A stretch of 64,000 bases of DNA from Parafrigoribacterium_A soli. GTDB taxonomy: Bacteria > Actinomycetota > Actinomycetes > Actinomycetales > Microbacteriaceae. Position numbers and translations under genes: made by a program. Numbering within the stretch: position 1 is the stretch's first letter; each line of letters begins with the position of its first letter. The notes beneath the pieces are model-generated. The model was not told where the DNA came from, ran no database searches, and was given only the letters and a program-made list of their open reading frames with translations. The stretch covers positions 310,001 through 374,000 of the forward strand of contig NZ_JBELNZ010000003.1 of the NCBI RefSeq assembly GCF_040227235.1, in the 5' to 3' direction. Below, in pieces: positions 42,557 to 50,917 of this stretch.

Positions 42557-43336
42557 TCAGGCAGCGCTCGGATCCACCGGTTCGAGAGTGGGAATCTTCG
42601 CCGCACGCCCGTCGCCCGAGGAGCGCCCGGTGAGCCGCCGCCCGATCCACGGCAGCACGAACTCGCGATAGTACGCGGAGGTGTTGCGCGAACGGACTCC
42701 CGGAGGGGCCGCCGCCACCTCGTCGACGCCCCATTCGGGCGGCACCGGAGCGTCCAGCGCGGTGAGCACGTTGCCGGCGACCCTCGCGTGGCCGAGCGCA
42801 TTGAGGTGCAGCTTGTCCGCCGACCAGTAGCGGATGTCGCCGAGCCCCTCGTCCGCCCAATTGTCCACGAAGGTCACCGAGTCGCGCGGCTGGCCCGCTC
42901 TCACCGCGCGTGCGAGTTGTTCGCCGCGGCGCCGCAGCAGCGAGCCGAGCGGGATGTGCGCCGAGGGGTCACCGCCGCTGATGAAGAGCACGTGCGCTCC
43001 AGCGTCGACCGCCGTGCCGACCGCGTCTTCGAGCGTGCGCGCAACATCCGCAATAGCAACCTTGGGCCGCATGATGTCGTTGCCGCCGCCGTTGAGACTG
43101 AGCAGTTCGGGCTTCATCTCCAGGGCCGGTTCGAGCTGCTCGGCGAGGATCGGCGCGAGCTTGCGCCCGCGGATGGCGAGGTTGGCATAACGGAAAGGTC
43201 CGCCACCCGAGGCCTCGAGTTGCAGTGCCAGACCCAGCGCAACGAGATCGGCCCACCCGCGCAGCCGACCGTCGGGCAACTCATCGCCGAGGCCCTCGGT
43301 GAAGCTGTCTCCAATGGCCACGTAACTGCGAAACAT
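42557..43336 (-). CDS. SGNH/GDSL-family hydrolase
   Basis: 259 residues. Block I is AIGDSFTEGLGDE (Ser about 10), block II YANLAIRG, block III LLSLNGGGNDI and block V DKLHLNALGH with the catalytic Asp-x-x-His. No signal peptide is seen, so it is cytoplasmic. Such enzymes are esterases, lipases or acyl-carbohydrate deacetylases, and the substrate is unknown. It is divergent from trhO across 32 bases and is followed by the DNA glycosylase gene after 49 bases. Confidence 0.88.
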   Translation of the reverse strand: MFRSYVAIGDSFTEGLGDELPDGRLRGWADLVALGLALQLEASGGGPFRYANLAIRGRKLAPILAEQLEPALEMKPELLSLNGGGNDIMRPKVAIADVARTLEDAVGTAVDAGAHVLFISGGDPSAHIPLGSLLRRRGEQLARAVRAGQPRDSVTFVDNWADEGLGDIRYWSADKLHLNALGHARVAGNVLTALDAPVPPEWGVDEVAAAPPGVRSRNTSAYYREFVLPWIGRRLTGRSSGDGRAAKIPTLEPVDPSAA

Positions 43337-43368
43337 GGGTCAACGCTACCCGCGCTTAAACTCGTGCG

Positions 43369-44277
43369 ATGGCCGTTCCCAAGATCCTGCTGTTCTACGT
43401 CTTCACGCCGCTCGCCGACCCCGATGCGATCCGGCTGTGGCAGCGCGACCTCTGCGAGTCGCTCGGACTCGGCGGGCGCATCATCCTGTCGAAGGACGGC
43501 ATGAACGGAACCGTCGGTGGCGAGCTCAAGCAGGTCAAGCGGTACATCAAGAAGACGCGCGAGTACCCGGCGTTCAAAGACATCGACTTCAAGTGGAGCG
43601 AGGGACACGGCGGCGACTTCCCGCGCCTCAGCGTGCGGGTGCGCGACGAGTTGGTGAGCTTCGGTGCACCCGGTGAACTGCGCGTCGACGAGAACGGTGT
43701 CGTCGGCGGTGGCCAGCGGCTCACTCCCGAGCAGTTGCACGAGCTGGTCGAGTCGAAGGAGGTGACCTTCTTCGATGGCCGAAACCAGATCGAAGCGGCC
43801 ATTGGGCACTTCAAGGATGCGGTGGTCCCGCAGGTCAGCAACACCCGCGAGTTCATGGCCGAGCTCGACAGCGGGCGGTACGACCATCTCAAGGACAAGC
43901 CGGTCGTCACCTACTGCACCGGCGGCATCCGCTGCGAAGTGCTCTCGAGCCTCATGATCAACCGTGGATTTACCGACGTCTACCAACTCGACGGCGGCAT
44001 CGCCACCTACGGCGAGCGCTTCGGCGACTCCGGTCTGTGGGAGGGTTCGCTCTACGTCTTCGACAACCGGCTCTCCCTGGACTTCACGGATGACGCCGTG
44101 ACGATCGGACGCTGCTACTCCTGCGGCACCGCGACCAGGCGCACCGTCAATTGCTCGTACTCACCCACGGGGGCGCCCTCCTGCCGTGAGCAGTTCGTCA
44201 GCTGCGACGAGCATGCCGCTGCCGCCCTGTGTGATGAGCACGCGACTTCAGCATTCGCGCCCACGGGCTCGGCCTGA
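43369..44277 (+). CDS. trhO: Rhodanese-type tRNA uridine(34) hydroxylase
   Basis: 302 residues of the YceA/TrhO family: an N-terminal acylphosphatase-like domain (KILLFYVFTPL, SKDGMNGTVGGE) and a rhodanese domain with active-site Cys183 in YCTGGIRCE. The C-terminal Cys-rich part (CYSCGTATRRTVNCSY, CREQFVSCDE) resembles a small zinc ribbon found in this family. In E. coli TrhO makes 5-hydroxyuridine at position 34 of certain tRNAs. It stands alone and is convergent to the CoA transferase gene with a 3-base gap. Confidence 0.9.
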   Translation: MAVPKILLFYVFTPLADPDAIRLWQRDLCESLGLGGRIILSKDGMNGTVGGELKQVKRYIKKTREYPAFKDIDFKWSEGHGGDFPRLSVRVRDELVSFGAPGELRVDENGVVGGGQRLTPEQLHELVESKEVTFFDGRNQIEAAIGHFKDAVVPQVSNTREFMAELDSGRYDHLKDKPVVTYCTGGIRCEVLSSLMINRGFTDVYQLDGGIATYGERFGDSGLWEGSLYVFDNRLSLDFTDDAVTIGRCYSCGTATRRTVNCSYSPTGAPSCREQFVSCDEHAAAALCDEHATSAFAPTGSA

Positions 44278-44280
44278 CGT

Positions 44281-45630
44281 TCAGGCTCCTTCTGGGTGCC
44301 CGGAATCCGCTTCCCAGTACGCCGGGTCGCTTCCCCACGGATGCGCCGGCCACGCGTAGTCGTCGAATTCCACCAGAGCGGGCCTCACCGTTTCCAGGTC
44401 TCCGTGCCTCACGGTGAGCCCGGGGCGCCACGCTACGGACTCCCCCCCCGGTGCTCCGCGCTCCGCATCCAGTAGCCAGTGCGCCGTGCGAGCCAGCGAG
44501 AGCGACAGCTCCCGCCCGAGCCCATCGCGATCACGCAGGGCGATCGCATCGATGATCGCGGCCGCCGTCAGGTATCCGGTGCCGTGATCGAGCGCCTGAG
44601 CGGGAAGAGCACCGGGCCGATCGTCGCTTCCCTCGATGAGCGAGATCCCGGATGCCGCCTGCACTATCGAGTCAAAGCCGCGCCTCGGAGCCCACGGCCC
44701 CACCTCGCCCCAGGCGCTGATCCTGGCGACGATCACCCCCGGCGGTGGACGCAGGCCGAAGCGGTCGAGGGACCCCGGGCGATAGCCGCTGAGAAAGACG
44801 TCCGCGCCGTCCAGCAGCCGCTGCATCCTCGCGAATCCCGCGCTCGAGTTCAGGTCGACGATGGTGCTGCGCTTCCCCTGACCGTTATCCAGGTGCTGCC
44901 ATCCGATTTCGGAGGGTTCCGGCGGATCGACCCTGAGCACCTCGGCACCGAGCAGGGCGAGCGTCCTCGACGCCACTGGACCCGCCAACACGCGGGTCAG
45001 ATCGAGAACGCGGATGCCGGCGAGCGGGAGCCGCGGGGTGCCGCGCCGCGTCTGGGCGACCTCGCCGCCATCGTCGCGGATGCGGGAGGAGACCAACGGG
45101 CCCGCCGAGCTCGCGCGACCCGCATCCGAGGCGGCCCACTCTTCCGCCGCGCGCACGCGCACCGCGATGGCGCCGGCGCGTGCTGCGTCATCTTCGATGT
45201 CCTGCGCGGGCCGCTCGGCGATCGCCGCCACGATGTCCTCGCGATCCGCGGACGCTCCGAGCCCCAGGAGTGCCAGCAGACGCTGCCGATGATGCGGGTA
45301 GTTTCCGTGGGTGCGCACCCAGCCGTCGGCGGCGGCAAAGAAGCCCGAGGAGGGTGCGAAGCCATCCATCGCCTCGCCACCGATTCTGAGCAGCCGATCA
45401 CTCGCGAAGGCGGCGGCCACGCGCTGCGCGTCGAGCCGCAGCGGCGGTCGCGGAAGCGCGGCGCGACCCTGCGCGCGGCGCTCGGCGGCCATGGCGACAG
45501 CGGCGACGGAACCGAGCGCTAGCTGCGCCACCGGCAGGACCGAGTCGAGCGGAAATTCCTCGATCGGCAGCGGGACCTCCCGATGCGGGAGGCCGAGTGC
45601 ATCGTGGTAGTCGTCAATGAGCGAGCCCAT
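44281..45630 (-). CDS. Class III (CaiB-type) CoA transferase with apparently permuted domain order
   Basis: 449 residues from ATG 45630 (GAGG closely upstream; ATG 45651 is possible). Residues 205-385 hold what is normally the N-terminus of CaiB-type enzymes: LAGIRVLDLTRVLAGPVA, GQGKRSTIVDL, SGYRPGSLDRFGL and the catalytic Asp348 in ALDHGTGYLTAA. Residues 35-170 hold what is normally further along: a LALGSVAAVAMAAERR helix, FFAAADGWVRTHGNYPHHRQ (split about residue 105) and the AEEWAA segment. This looks like a circular permutation of the family. It should transfer CoA between carboxylic acids; the substrates are unknown. It is convergent with trhO. Confidence 0.8.
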   Translation of the reverse strand: MGSLIDDYHDALGLPHREVPLPIEEFPLDSVLPVAQLALGSVAAVAMAAERRAQGRAALPRPPLRLDAQRVAAAFASDRLLRIGGEAMDGFAPSSGFFAAADGWVRTHGNYPHHRQRLLALLGLGASADREDIVAAIAERPAQDIEDDAARAGAIAVRVRAAEEWAASDAGRASSAGPLVSSRIRDDGGEVAQTRRGTPRLPLAGIRVLDLTRVLAGPVASRTLALLGAEVLRVDPPEPSEIGWQHLDNGQGKRSTIVDLNSSAGFARMQRLLDGADVFLSGYRPGSLDRFGLRPPPGVIVARISAWGEVGPWAPRRGFDSIVQAASGISLIEGSDDRPGALPAQALDHGTGYLTAAAIIDAIALRDRDGLGRELSLSLARTAHWLLDAERGAPGGESVAWRPGLTVRHGDLETVRPALVEFDDYAWPAHPWGSDPAYWEADSGHPEGA

Positions 45631-45723
45631 GCCTCGCAGCCTAAAGCGCATCACCGCCGGCTCGGAGCGCCCGTGCCGCAAACTCGGAGGGTCCCTCCAG
45701 CTTGCGCGCATAGCTTGCGAAGC

Positions 45724-46209
45724 ATGACTGCTACGAGAGAAGAAATCGACAAGGTCGCCATGCTGGTCAAGAACTCGAAGATCGCACTTCTCACCACGAC
45801 GACCGCGAGTGGGCAGCTGGTGAGCCGACCGCTGGCCGTTCAGAAAGCCGAATTCGACGGTGATCTGTGGTTCCTCAGTCAGGATCCCTCCGACAAGACG
45901 AGCGAGATTGCCGCGAATAACCAGGTGAACGTCGCGATGGAGTCGGGCAAGGGCTTCCTCTCTATTGCGGGGACCGCGTCGGTGCTGCACGACCGAACGA
46001 AGATCGATGAACTCTGGTCGCCGATGGTCGAGGCCTGGTTTCCGAACGGCAAGGAAGACGACTCCGTCGCCGTGATCAAGGTGACCGCGGATGCGGCAGA
46101 GTACTGGTCGGCCGACGAACCGAAGCCGGTTACCCTGCTCAAGATCGCAGCGGCCACGGTCACGGGCAAGCGCCCGGACATCGGCGGCAACGAGACCGTC
46201 ACGCTCTAA
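45724..46209 (+). CDS. Pyridoxamine-phosphate-oxidase-like FMN split-barrel protein (general stress protein 26 type)
   Basis: 161 residues from ATG 45724; the frame is open upstream but lacks homology there. The pattern KNSKIALLTTTTASGQLVSRPLAVQ, DLWFLSQDPSDKTSEIA and the C-terminal AEYWSADEPKP are typical of the general-stress FMN-binding split barrel. It probably binds FMN or F420-like cofactor rather than making PLP. No operon partner is evident. Confidence 0.85.
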   Translation: MTATREEIDKVAMLVKNSKIALLTTTTASGQLVSRPLAVQKAEFDGDLWFLSQDPSDKTSEIAANNQVNVAMESGKGFLSIAGTASVLHDRTKIDELWSPMVEAWFPNGKEDDSVAVIKVTADAAEYWSADEPKPVTLLKIAAATVTGKRPDIGGNETVTL

Positions 46210-46282
46210 TACCCGGCGGCCGACCGCCGCCGATTTCGGCTCTCATACTGCCCTCCGCGAGGCGGCCATGTATGGTGATGCC

Positions 46283-47512
46283 GTGAGCAACCTGAGGGCC
46301 ACGCCGGGGTCCCAAACTTCACTTCGTGAAGCCAACCGAGGCAGAATCGTGGATGCCGTGAAGCATCACGGTGGTCTCACGCAGGTAGAACTCGCCGGCG
46401 TCACGGGCCTGTCGCCCGCCACGGTGTCGAACATCGTGAAGGAACTGTCGGCATCCGGCGTGCTTCACACGACCCCCACCTCGCGCAGCGGCAGGCGCGC
46501 CCAGCACGTCACGCTGGCCCACGCGCTGGGGCTCGTCGCGGGTATCCATATCTCGGCGAGGCACATGTGGGTGGCCCTTTCCGACGTCGCCAACGTCGTC
46601 GTCGCGGAGCACCACATGCCGCTCGCGAAGGATCATCGCGCCGACAACGAGCTCGATCGAGCGGCCAGGATGATCGCGGACATGCTCGAGTCCGTCGAGG
46701 CGAGCTTCGACGACATCCTTGCCGTCGGCATCGCGCTTCCCGCGCCCATCCGCTCCGACAACGGGCGCATCGCGCGCACTGGACTGCTGCGCGGCTGGGA
46801 CGGTCTGCCGATCGCAGACCTCATGGCCCGGCGCACGATGCGCCCCGTTTTCGTGGACAACGACGCGAATCTGGGCGCCCTAGCCGAGCTTCACAGCGGC
46901 GCGGCGCGGGGCAAGGAGAGCGCCCTGTACGTTGACGTGTCCCACGGCATCGGCGCGGGCCTCATCCTGAATGGCAGGGTCTATCGCGGACACAGCCGTG
47001 GGGCGGGCGAGTTCGGGCACGTGACCATCGTCGAGAACGGTCCGCTCTGCCGCTGCGGTAACCGCGGCTGCCTCGAAGCCCTGGCCGGAGGCCCGGCGAT
47101 TCTGGAGAGCGTGCGAGCAACCGCCGGGGCGATCAAACTTCAGGACGTCGTCATTCGCGCCCTGACCGGGGACCCACACTGCATCAGGGCAATAGCGGAT
47201 GCGGGCAGGCACATAGGCATCGCTGTCGCGGGCATCTGCAACCTGCTCGACCCGGAACACGTCGTCATCGGCGGGGACCTCGGCAAGGCTGGTGAGCTTC
47301 TGCTCGGGCCGCTCCGCCACAGCATGGAACGTTCGGTGCTCTGGGAACCGAACGAATTACCGGATGTTGTGCAGGGCCAACTCGGGGAACGCGCGGCGCT
47401 CATGGGGGCGATCATGTACGCAGTTGAGCGCGCCACGATACGTGGGGATGACGTCGACGCGAGATCCGTCGGACTGTCGCAATCGGCTATGTCACAATTG
47501 CGAAAAGCTTGA
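46283..47512 (+). CDS. ROK-family transcriptional regulator (XylR-like)
   Basis: 409 residues from GTG 46283; ATG 46268 is the alternative. A -10-like TATGGT ends 6 bases before the GTG, which would fit a leaderless mRNA. N-terminal winged helix (SLREANRGRIVDAV, LTQVELAGVTGLSPATVSNIV), then the ROK sugar-kinase-like domain with VDNDANLGALAE, GIGAGLILNG, GEFGHVTI and the zinc motif CRCGNRGC. It lies 82 bases upstream of the xylose-type binding-protein gene on the same strand and is its probable regulator, responding to the imported sugar. Confidence 0.87.
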   Translation: MSNLRATPGSQTSLREANRGRIVDAVKHHGGLTQVELAGVTGLSPATVSNIVKELSASGVLHTTPTSRSGRRAQHVTLAHALGLVAGIHISARHMWVALSDVANVVVAEHHMPLAKDHRADNELDRAARMIADMLESVEASFDDILAVGIALPAPIRSDNGRIARTGLLRGWDGLPIADLMARRTMRPVFVDNDANLGALAELHSGAARGKESALYVDVSHGIGAGLILNGRVYRGHSRGAGEFGHVTIVENGPLCRCGNRGCLEALAGGPAILESVRATAGAIKLQDVVIRALTGDPHCIRAIADAGRHIGIAVAGICNLLDPEHVVIGGDLGKAGELLLGPLRHSMERSVLWEPNELPDVVQGQLGERAALMGAIMYAVERATIRGDDVDARSVGLSQSAMSQLRKA

Positions 47513-47537
47513 GTTCAAGACTTGACGCCAAGAACTC
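47511..47537 (+). promoter_or_regulatory. Dyad at the end of the ROK gene, candidate operator for the sugar importer
   Basis: GAGTTC (47511-47516) and GAACTC (47532-47537) are perfect inverted arms with a 15-base spacer that contains CTTGACGCCAAG, itself a dyad (47521-47532) including a -35-like TTGACG at 47522. The site begins at the ROK stop codon and lies 58 bases before the binding-protein gene, where a ROK regulator would act. Confidence 0.4.
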
Positions 47538-47594
47538 TGAGTGACAGGCTCATGCCAGCCGCCAAAGAAGGCGTTCCACTAGAGAGGTTTTTCA

Positions 47595-48683
47595 ATGAAG
47601 ATAGCCATCAAGAGGGCAGTTGTCGTCACAGCAACTCTTCTGCTCACGGCAGGCACTCTCGCAGCCTGTTCGTCCAACTCCGGTTCGGGAGATAACTCCT
47701 CCGGCAAGTCCTCAGCGAAGATCGGTCTGCTGCTGCCTGACTCCGTGACCGCGCGCTACGCGAGCGCAGACAAGCCACTGTTCGAAGCAAAGATCAAGGA
47801 ACTGTGCGCCGACTGCACGGTCATCTACCAGAACGCCGACGGCGACGCAGCCAAGCAGCAGCAGCAGGCCGAGTCGATGTTGACGCAGGGCGTCAAGGTG
47901 CTCGTGCTCGACCCGTTCGACGGCAAGGCAGCACAGAGCATCGTCGCAGAGGCAAACGCCAAGAAGGTCCCGGTCATCTCCTACGACCGTCTGATCGCCG
48001 GTGGCAAGGCCAACCTGTACATCTCCTTCGACAACGAGAAGGTCGGCGAGCTCCAGGCGACCGCGCTCGTCGAGAAGCTGAAGGCCGACGGGGTTCCCGC
48101 GGGCAGCGGCATCGTGATGATCAATGGTTCCCCGACCGACAACAACGCGTCGCAGTTCAAGAAGGGCGCGCACTCGGTCATCGACAAGAGCGGCTACAAG
48201 GTGCTCTCGGAGTTCGACACACCCGGCTGGACCCCTGCCGACGCTCAGGCCTGGATGGACGGCCAGATCACCAAGTTCGGTGCTGACAAGATCACCGGCG
48301 TCTACGCGGCAAACGACGGCGTTGGTGGAGCAGCAATCGCATCGCTCCAGGCCGCTGGTGTCACCAAGCTGCCGCCGGTCACGGGACAGGATGCATCCCT
48401 CGCGGGCGTGCAGAACATCCTCGCCGGCACGCAGTACATGACCGTCTACAAGGCGTTCAAGCCCGAGGCAGAAGCTGCGGCACAGGCCGCAGTTGACCTG
48501 ATCAATGGCAAGAAGCCGAAGAGCGACACGACCACGGACGGCGTCCCCTCCGTTCTGCTGAACCCTGTCGCGGTCACCGTCGACAAGATTCAGTCCACGG
48601 TCGTAGCCGACGGGCTGTACAAGGCATCCGAGATCTGCACCACGCAGTACGCGGACGCTTGCGCGAAGGCCGGAATCAAGTAA
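47595..48683 (+). CDS. xylF: Xylose-type sugar-binding lipoprotein of an ABC importer
   Basis: 362 residues. Lipoprotein signal: MKIAIKRAVVVTATLL, hydrophobic run, lipobox TLAAC (Cys25). The mature protein is a Peripla_BP_4 sugar binder with KIGLLLPDSVTARYASADKP, YQNADGDAAKQQQQAE, VLVLDPFDGKAA, PVISYDRLI and PVTGQDAS, all characteristic of XylF. It captures D-xylose or a similar sugar outside the cell. It heads the importer operon, downstream of the ROK regulator, and is followed by a strong hairpin before the ATPase gene. Confidence 0.85.
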   Translation: MKIAIKRAVVVTATLLLTAGTLAACSSNSGSGDNSSGKSSAKIGLLLPDSVTARYASADKPLFEAKIKELCADCTVIYQNADGDAAKQQQQAESMLTQGVKVLVLDPFDGKAAQSIVAEANAKKVPVISYDRLIAGGKANLYISFDNEKVGELQATALVEKLKADGVPAGSGIVMINGSPTDNNASQFKKGAHSVIDKSGYKVLSEFDTPGWTPADAQAWMDGQITKFGADKITGVYAANDGVGGAAIASLQAAGVTKLPPVTGQDASLAGVQNILAGTQYMTVYKAFKPEAEAAAQAAVDLINGKKPKSDTTTDGVPSVLLNPVAVTVDKIQSTVVADGLYKASEICTTQYADACAKAGIK

Positions 48684-48697
48684 GTACCACCTAGCAA

Positions 48698-48736
48698 AGG
48701 CCGATCGGGAGCTGCGCGTGCAGCGGCTCCCGATCG
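48698..48736 (+). terminator. Strong hairpin between xylF and xylG
   Basis: GCCGATCGGGAGC (48698-48710) pairs perfectly with GCTCCCGATCGGC (48724-48736) around a 13-base loop, followed by TGTACTTTGT. The position, right after the binding-protein gene and before the rest of the operon, matches the hairpin after rhaS. It is probably a partial terminator or a 3' mRNA stabiliser that favours binding-protein expression. Confidence 0.65.
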
Positions 48737-48783
48737 GCTGTACTTTGTCCTCACCGTAACCGGTGAAAAATCAAGGAGATATC

Positions 48784-49602
48784 GTGACGATGGAGTCAAC
48801 CGCCCAGGCGCGGACCAACCCGCATGGTGAACCCGTTCTGTCCCTGCGTGGCATCAGCAAGGGCTTCGGCGCCGTTCAGGCCCTCAGCGGCATCGACCTC
48901 GACATCTATGCTGGCGAGGTCGTCGCCATCGTCGGCGACAACGGAGCGGGGAAATCGACGCTCGTCAAGATTCTCGCGGGAGTCCATCCCGCCGACGCGG
49001 GCACTATCAGCTTCCAGGATCGAGTGGTCTCCATCCCGAGTCCTGCGGTGTCGCGGGAACTCGGCATAGCCACGGTGTTCCAGGATCTCGCTCTGTGCGA
49101 CAACCTCGACGTCGTCTCCAATCTCTTCCTCGGCCGCGAAATCGGCACCCTCGCGCTCGACGAGGTCGAGATGGAAGAACGCAGCTGGACGCTGCTTCGC
49201 CAACTCTCCGCAAAGATCCCCTCCGTGCGACTCGCGGTGGCCTCCCTCTCCGGTGGTCAGCGACAGACGGTCGCCATCGCCCGCTCCCTCATCGGTGACC
49301 CCACCGTGGTCATCCTCGACGAACCCACGGCCGCCCTGGGCGTTGCCCAGACAGCAGAGGTGCTCAACCTGGTCGAGAGGCTGCGCGAGCGCGGCCTCGG
49401 CGTGGTGCTCATCAGCCACAACATGGCGGATGTTCAGGCCGTCGCCGATCGCGTCGTCGTGCTGCGCCTCGGTCGCAACAACGGAGAGTTCTTGGTCTCC
49501 GACGTCAGCTATGAAGAGATCATCGCCGCCATCACCGGCGCAACCGACAACGTCGTCACCCGCAGGGCCGCCGGACAGAACAAGGAAGAGAGCAAGTCAT
49601 GA
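48784..49602 (+). CDS. xylG: Sugar ABC importer ATP-binding protein (single ABC domain)
   Basis: 272 residues from GTG 48784, with AAGGAG five bases upstream (ATG 48790 is 11 bases away). Walker A GDNGAGKS, signature SLSGGQRQT and Walker B VVILDEPTAAL are present. Unlike the tandem RhaT-type ATPase of this window it has only one ABC domain, as in FrcA-type sugar importers. It works with the adjacent permease; the stop overlaps its start by ATGA. Specificity for xylose is inherited from the binding-protein call. Confidence 0.87.
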   Translation: MTMESTAQARTNPHGEPVLSLRGISKGFGAVQALSGIDLDIYAGEVVAIVGDNGAGKSTLVKILAGVHPADAGTISFQDRVVSIPSPAVSRELGIATVFQDLALCDNLDVVSNLFLGREIGTLALDEVEMEERSWTLLRQLSAKIPSVRLAVASLSGGQRQTVAIARSLIGDPTVVILDEPTAALGVAQTAEVLNLVERLRERGLGVVLISHNMADVQAVADRVVVLRLGRNNGEFLVSDVSYEEIIAAITGATDNVVTRRAAGQNKEESKS

Positions 49603-50852
49603 CGGAGTCGACCCCCACAACGTCATCGGTCGCCATAGACCAACAGGATGAGCGCCTCATCAGCTCGTCGGGCGTCGGCGGCGCGATCCGCGCCTTCGTC
49701 AGCCGCGTTCGCAACGGTGACCTCGGTTCGCTGCCCGTCGTCGTCGGACTGATCATCATCTGGGTTGTCTTCCAGATTCTCAACTCCGACTTCCTCTCCT
49801 CCAACAACCTCGTCAACCTCGCGCTGCAGTGCGCCGCGACGGGAATGATCGCCGTCGGCGTCGTGCTCGTGCTTCTGCTCGCCCAGATCGATCTCTCTGT
49901 GGGCTCCGTGAGTGGCCTCGCAGCGGCGATTCTCGGTGTGGGCATGACCAGGCTCGGCTGGCCGGTGTCCGTGGCGATTGGCGTCGCTCTGGCGGCAGGC
50001 ATCGCGATCGGACTGCTCTACGCCTTCCTCTTTGTGCGTTTCGGCGTGCCCAGCTTCGTCATCACCCTCGCAGGCTTGCTCGGCTTCCTCGGGCTGCAGC
50101 TGTGGATCCTGGGACCCAACGGCTCGATCAACATCCCGTTCGAGTCCTGGGTCGTGCAATTCGCCCAGCAGAGCTTCCTCCCTCCGATCGTGGCCTACGC
50201 CCTCGCGGCGATCGCGGCGATCGCGTACGGGCTGTCGGGCTATCTCTCGGCGAGGCGCCGCAAGGCCCACGGGCTGTCCTTCACGTCTCCGATCGAGACG
50301 ATCGTCAAGAGCGTTCTGTTGTTCGTGGTGCTTGCTGCCGCCGCGTGGTACCTCAACACCGACCGCGGGGTTGGCGTCTCCTTCCTCCTCTTCATCGTCG
50401 TCGTGATCGTCATGAACTACGCACTGCGTCGCACGAAGTGGGGCCGCTCGGTCTACGCCGTCGGCGGCAACGTCGAGGCGGCTCGCAGGGCCGGTATCAA
50501 TGTCAACCGCATCTACATCTCGGTCTTCGCACTCTCCTCCTTGTTCGCGGCCCTCGGCGGCTTGCTCGCTGCGGCTCGACTCACCTCCGCGAGCCTGAGT
50601 AGCGGTGGCGGCGACGTCAACCTGAACGCGATCGCAGCCGCGGTCATCGGTGGAACGAGCCTCTTTGGTGGGCGCGGAAGCGCGTTCTCCGCACTCCTCG
50701 GTATCCTCGTCATCCAGTCCATCTCGAGCGGCCTCACGCTGCTGAGCCTCGGCTCCCCGGAGCGCTACATGATCACCGGTGCGGTCCTGCTGCTCGCCGT
50801 GATCATCGACTCGCTGTCGCGTCGTTCCCGGGCCTCGCACGGACGCGCATAA
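49599..50852 (+). CDS. xylH: Sugar ABC importer permease
   Basis: 417 residues, longer than a typical RbsC because of a hydrophilic N-terminus (about 50 residues) and an extra central loop (SARRRKAHGLSFTSPIETI), as in XylH. Membrane spans are numerous; the family motif is AQIDLSVGSVSGLAAAILG, and the C-terminal loop is GGTSLFGGRGSAFSALLG. The ATGA overlap couples it to the ATPase. It forms the homodimeric channel of the importer. The gene ends the operon; the phosphofructokinase gene follows after 65 bases. Confidence 0.88.
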   Translation: MTESTPTTSSVAIDQQDERLISSSGVGGAIRAFVSRVRNGDLGSLPVVVGLIIIWVVFQILNSDFLSSNNLVNLALQCAATGMIAVGVVLVLLLAQIDLSVGSVSGLAAAILGVGMTRLGWPVSVAIGVALAAGIAIGLLYAFLFVRFGVPSFVITLAGLLGFLGLQLWILGPNGSINIPFESWVVQFAQQSFLPPIVAYALAAIAAIAYGLSGYLSARRRKAHGLSFTSPIETIVKSVLLFVVLAAAAWYLNTDRGVGVSFLLFIVVVIVMNYALRRTKWGRSVYAVGGNVEAARRAGINVNRIYISVFALSSLFAALGGLLAAARLTSASLSSGGGDVNLNAIAAAVIGGTSLFGGRGSAFSALLGILVIQSISSGLTLLSLGSPERYMITGAVLLLAVIIDSLSRRSRASHGRA

Positions 50853-50917
50853 CTGCGCAAGAGGCCACGCGGATGGGCGTGGCGAAAGAACCCTGAAATT
50901 TACGGAATGATGGTGCC

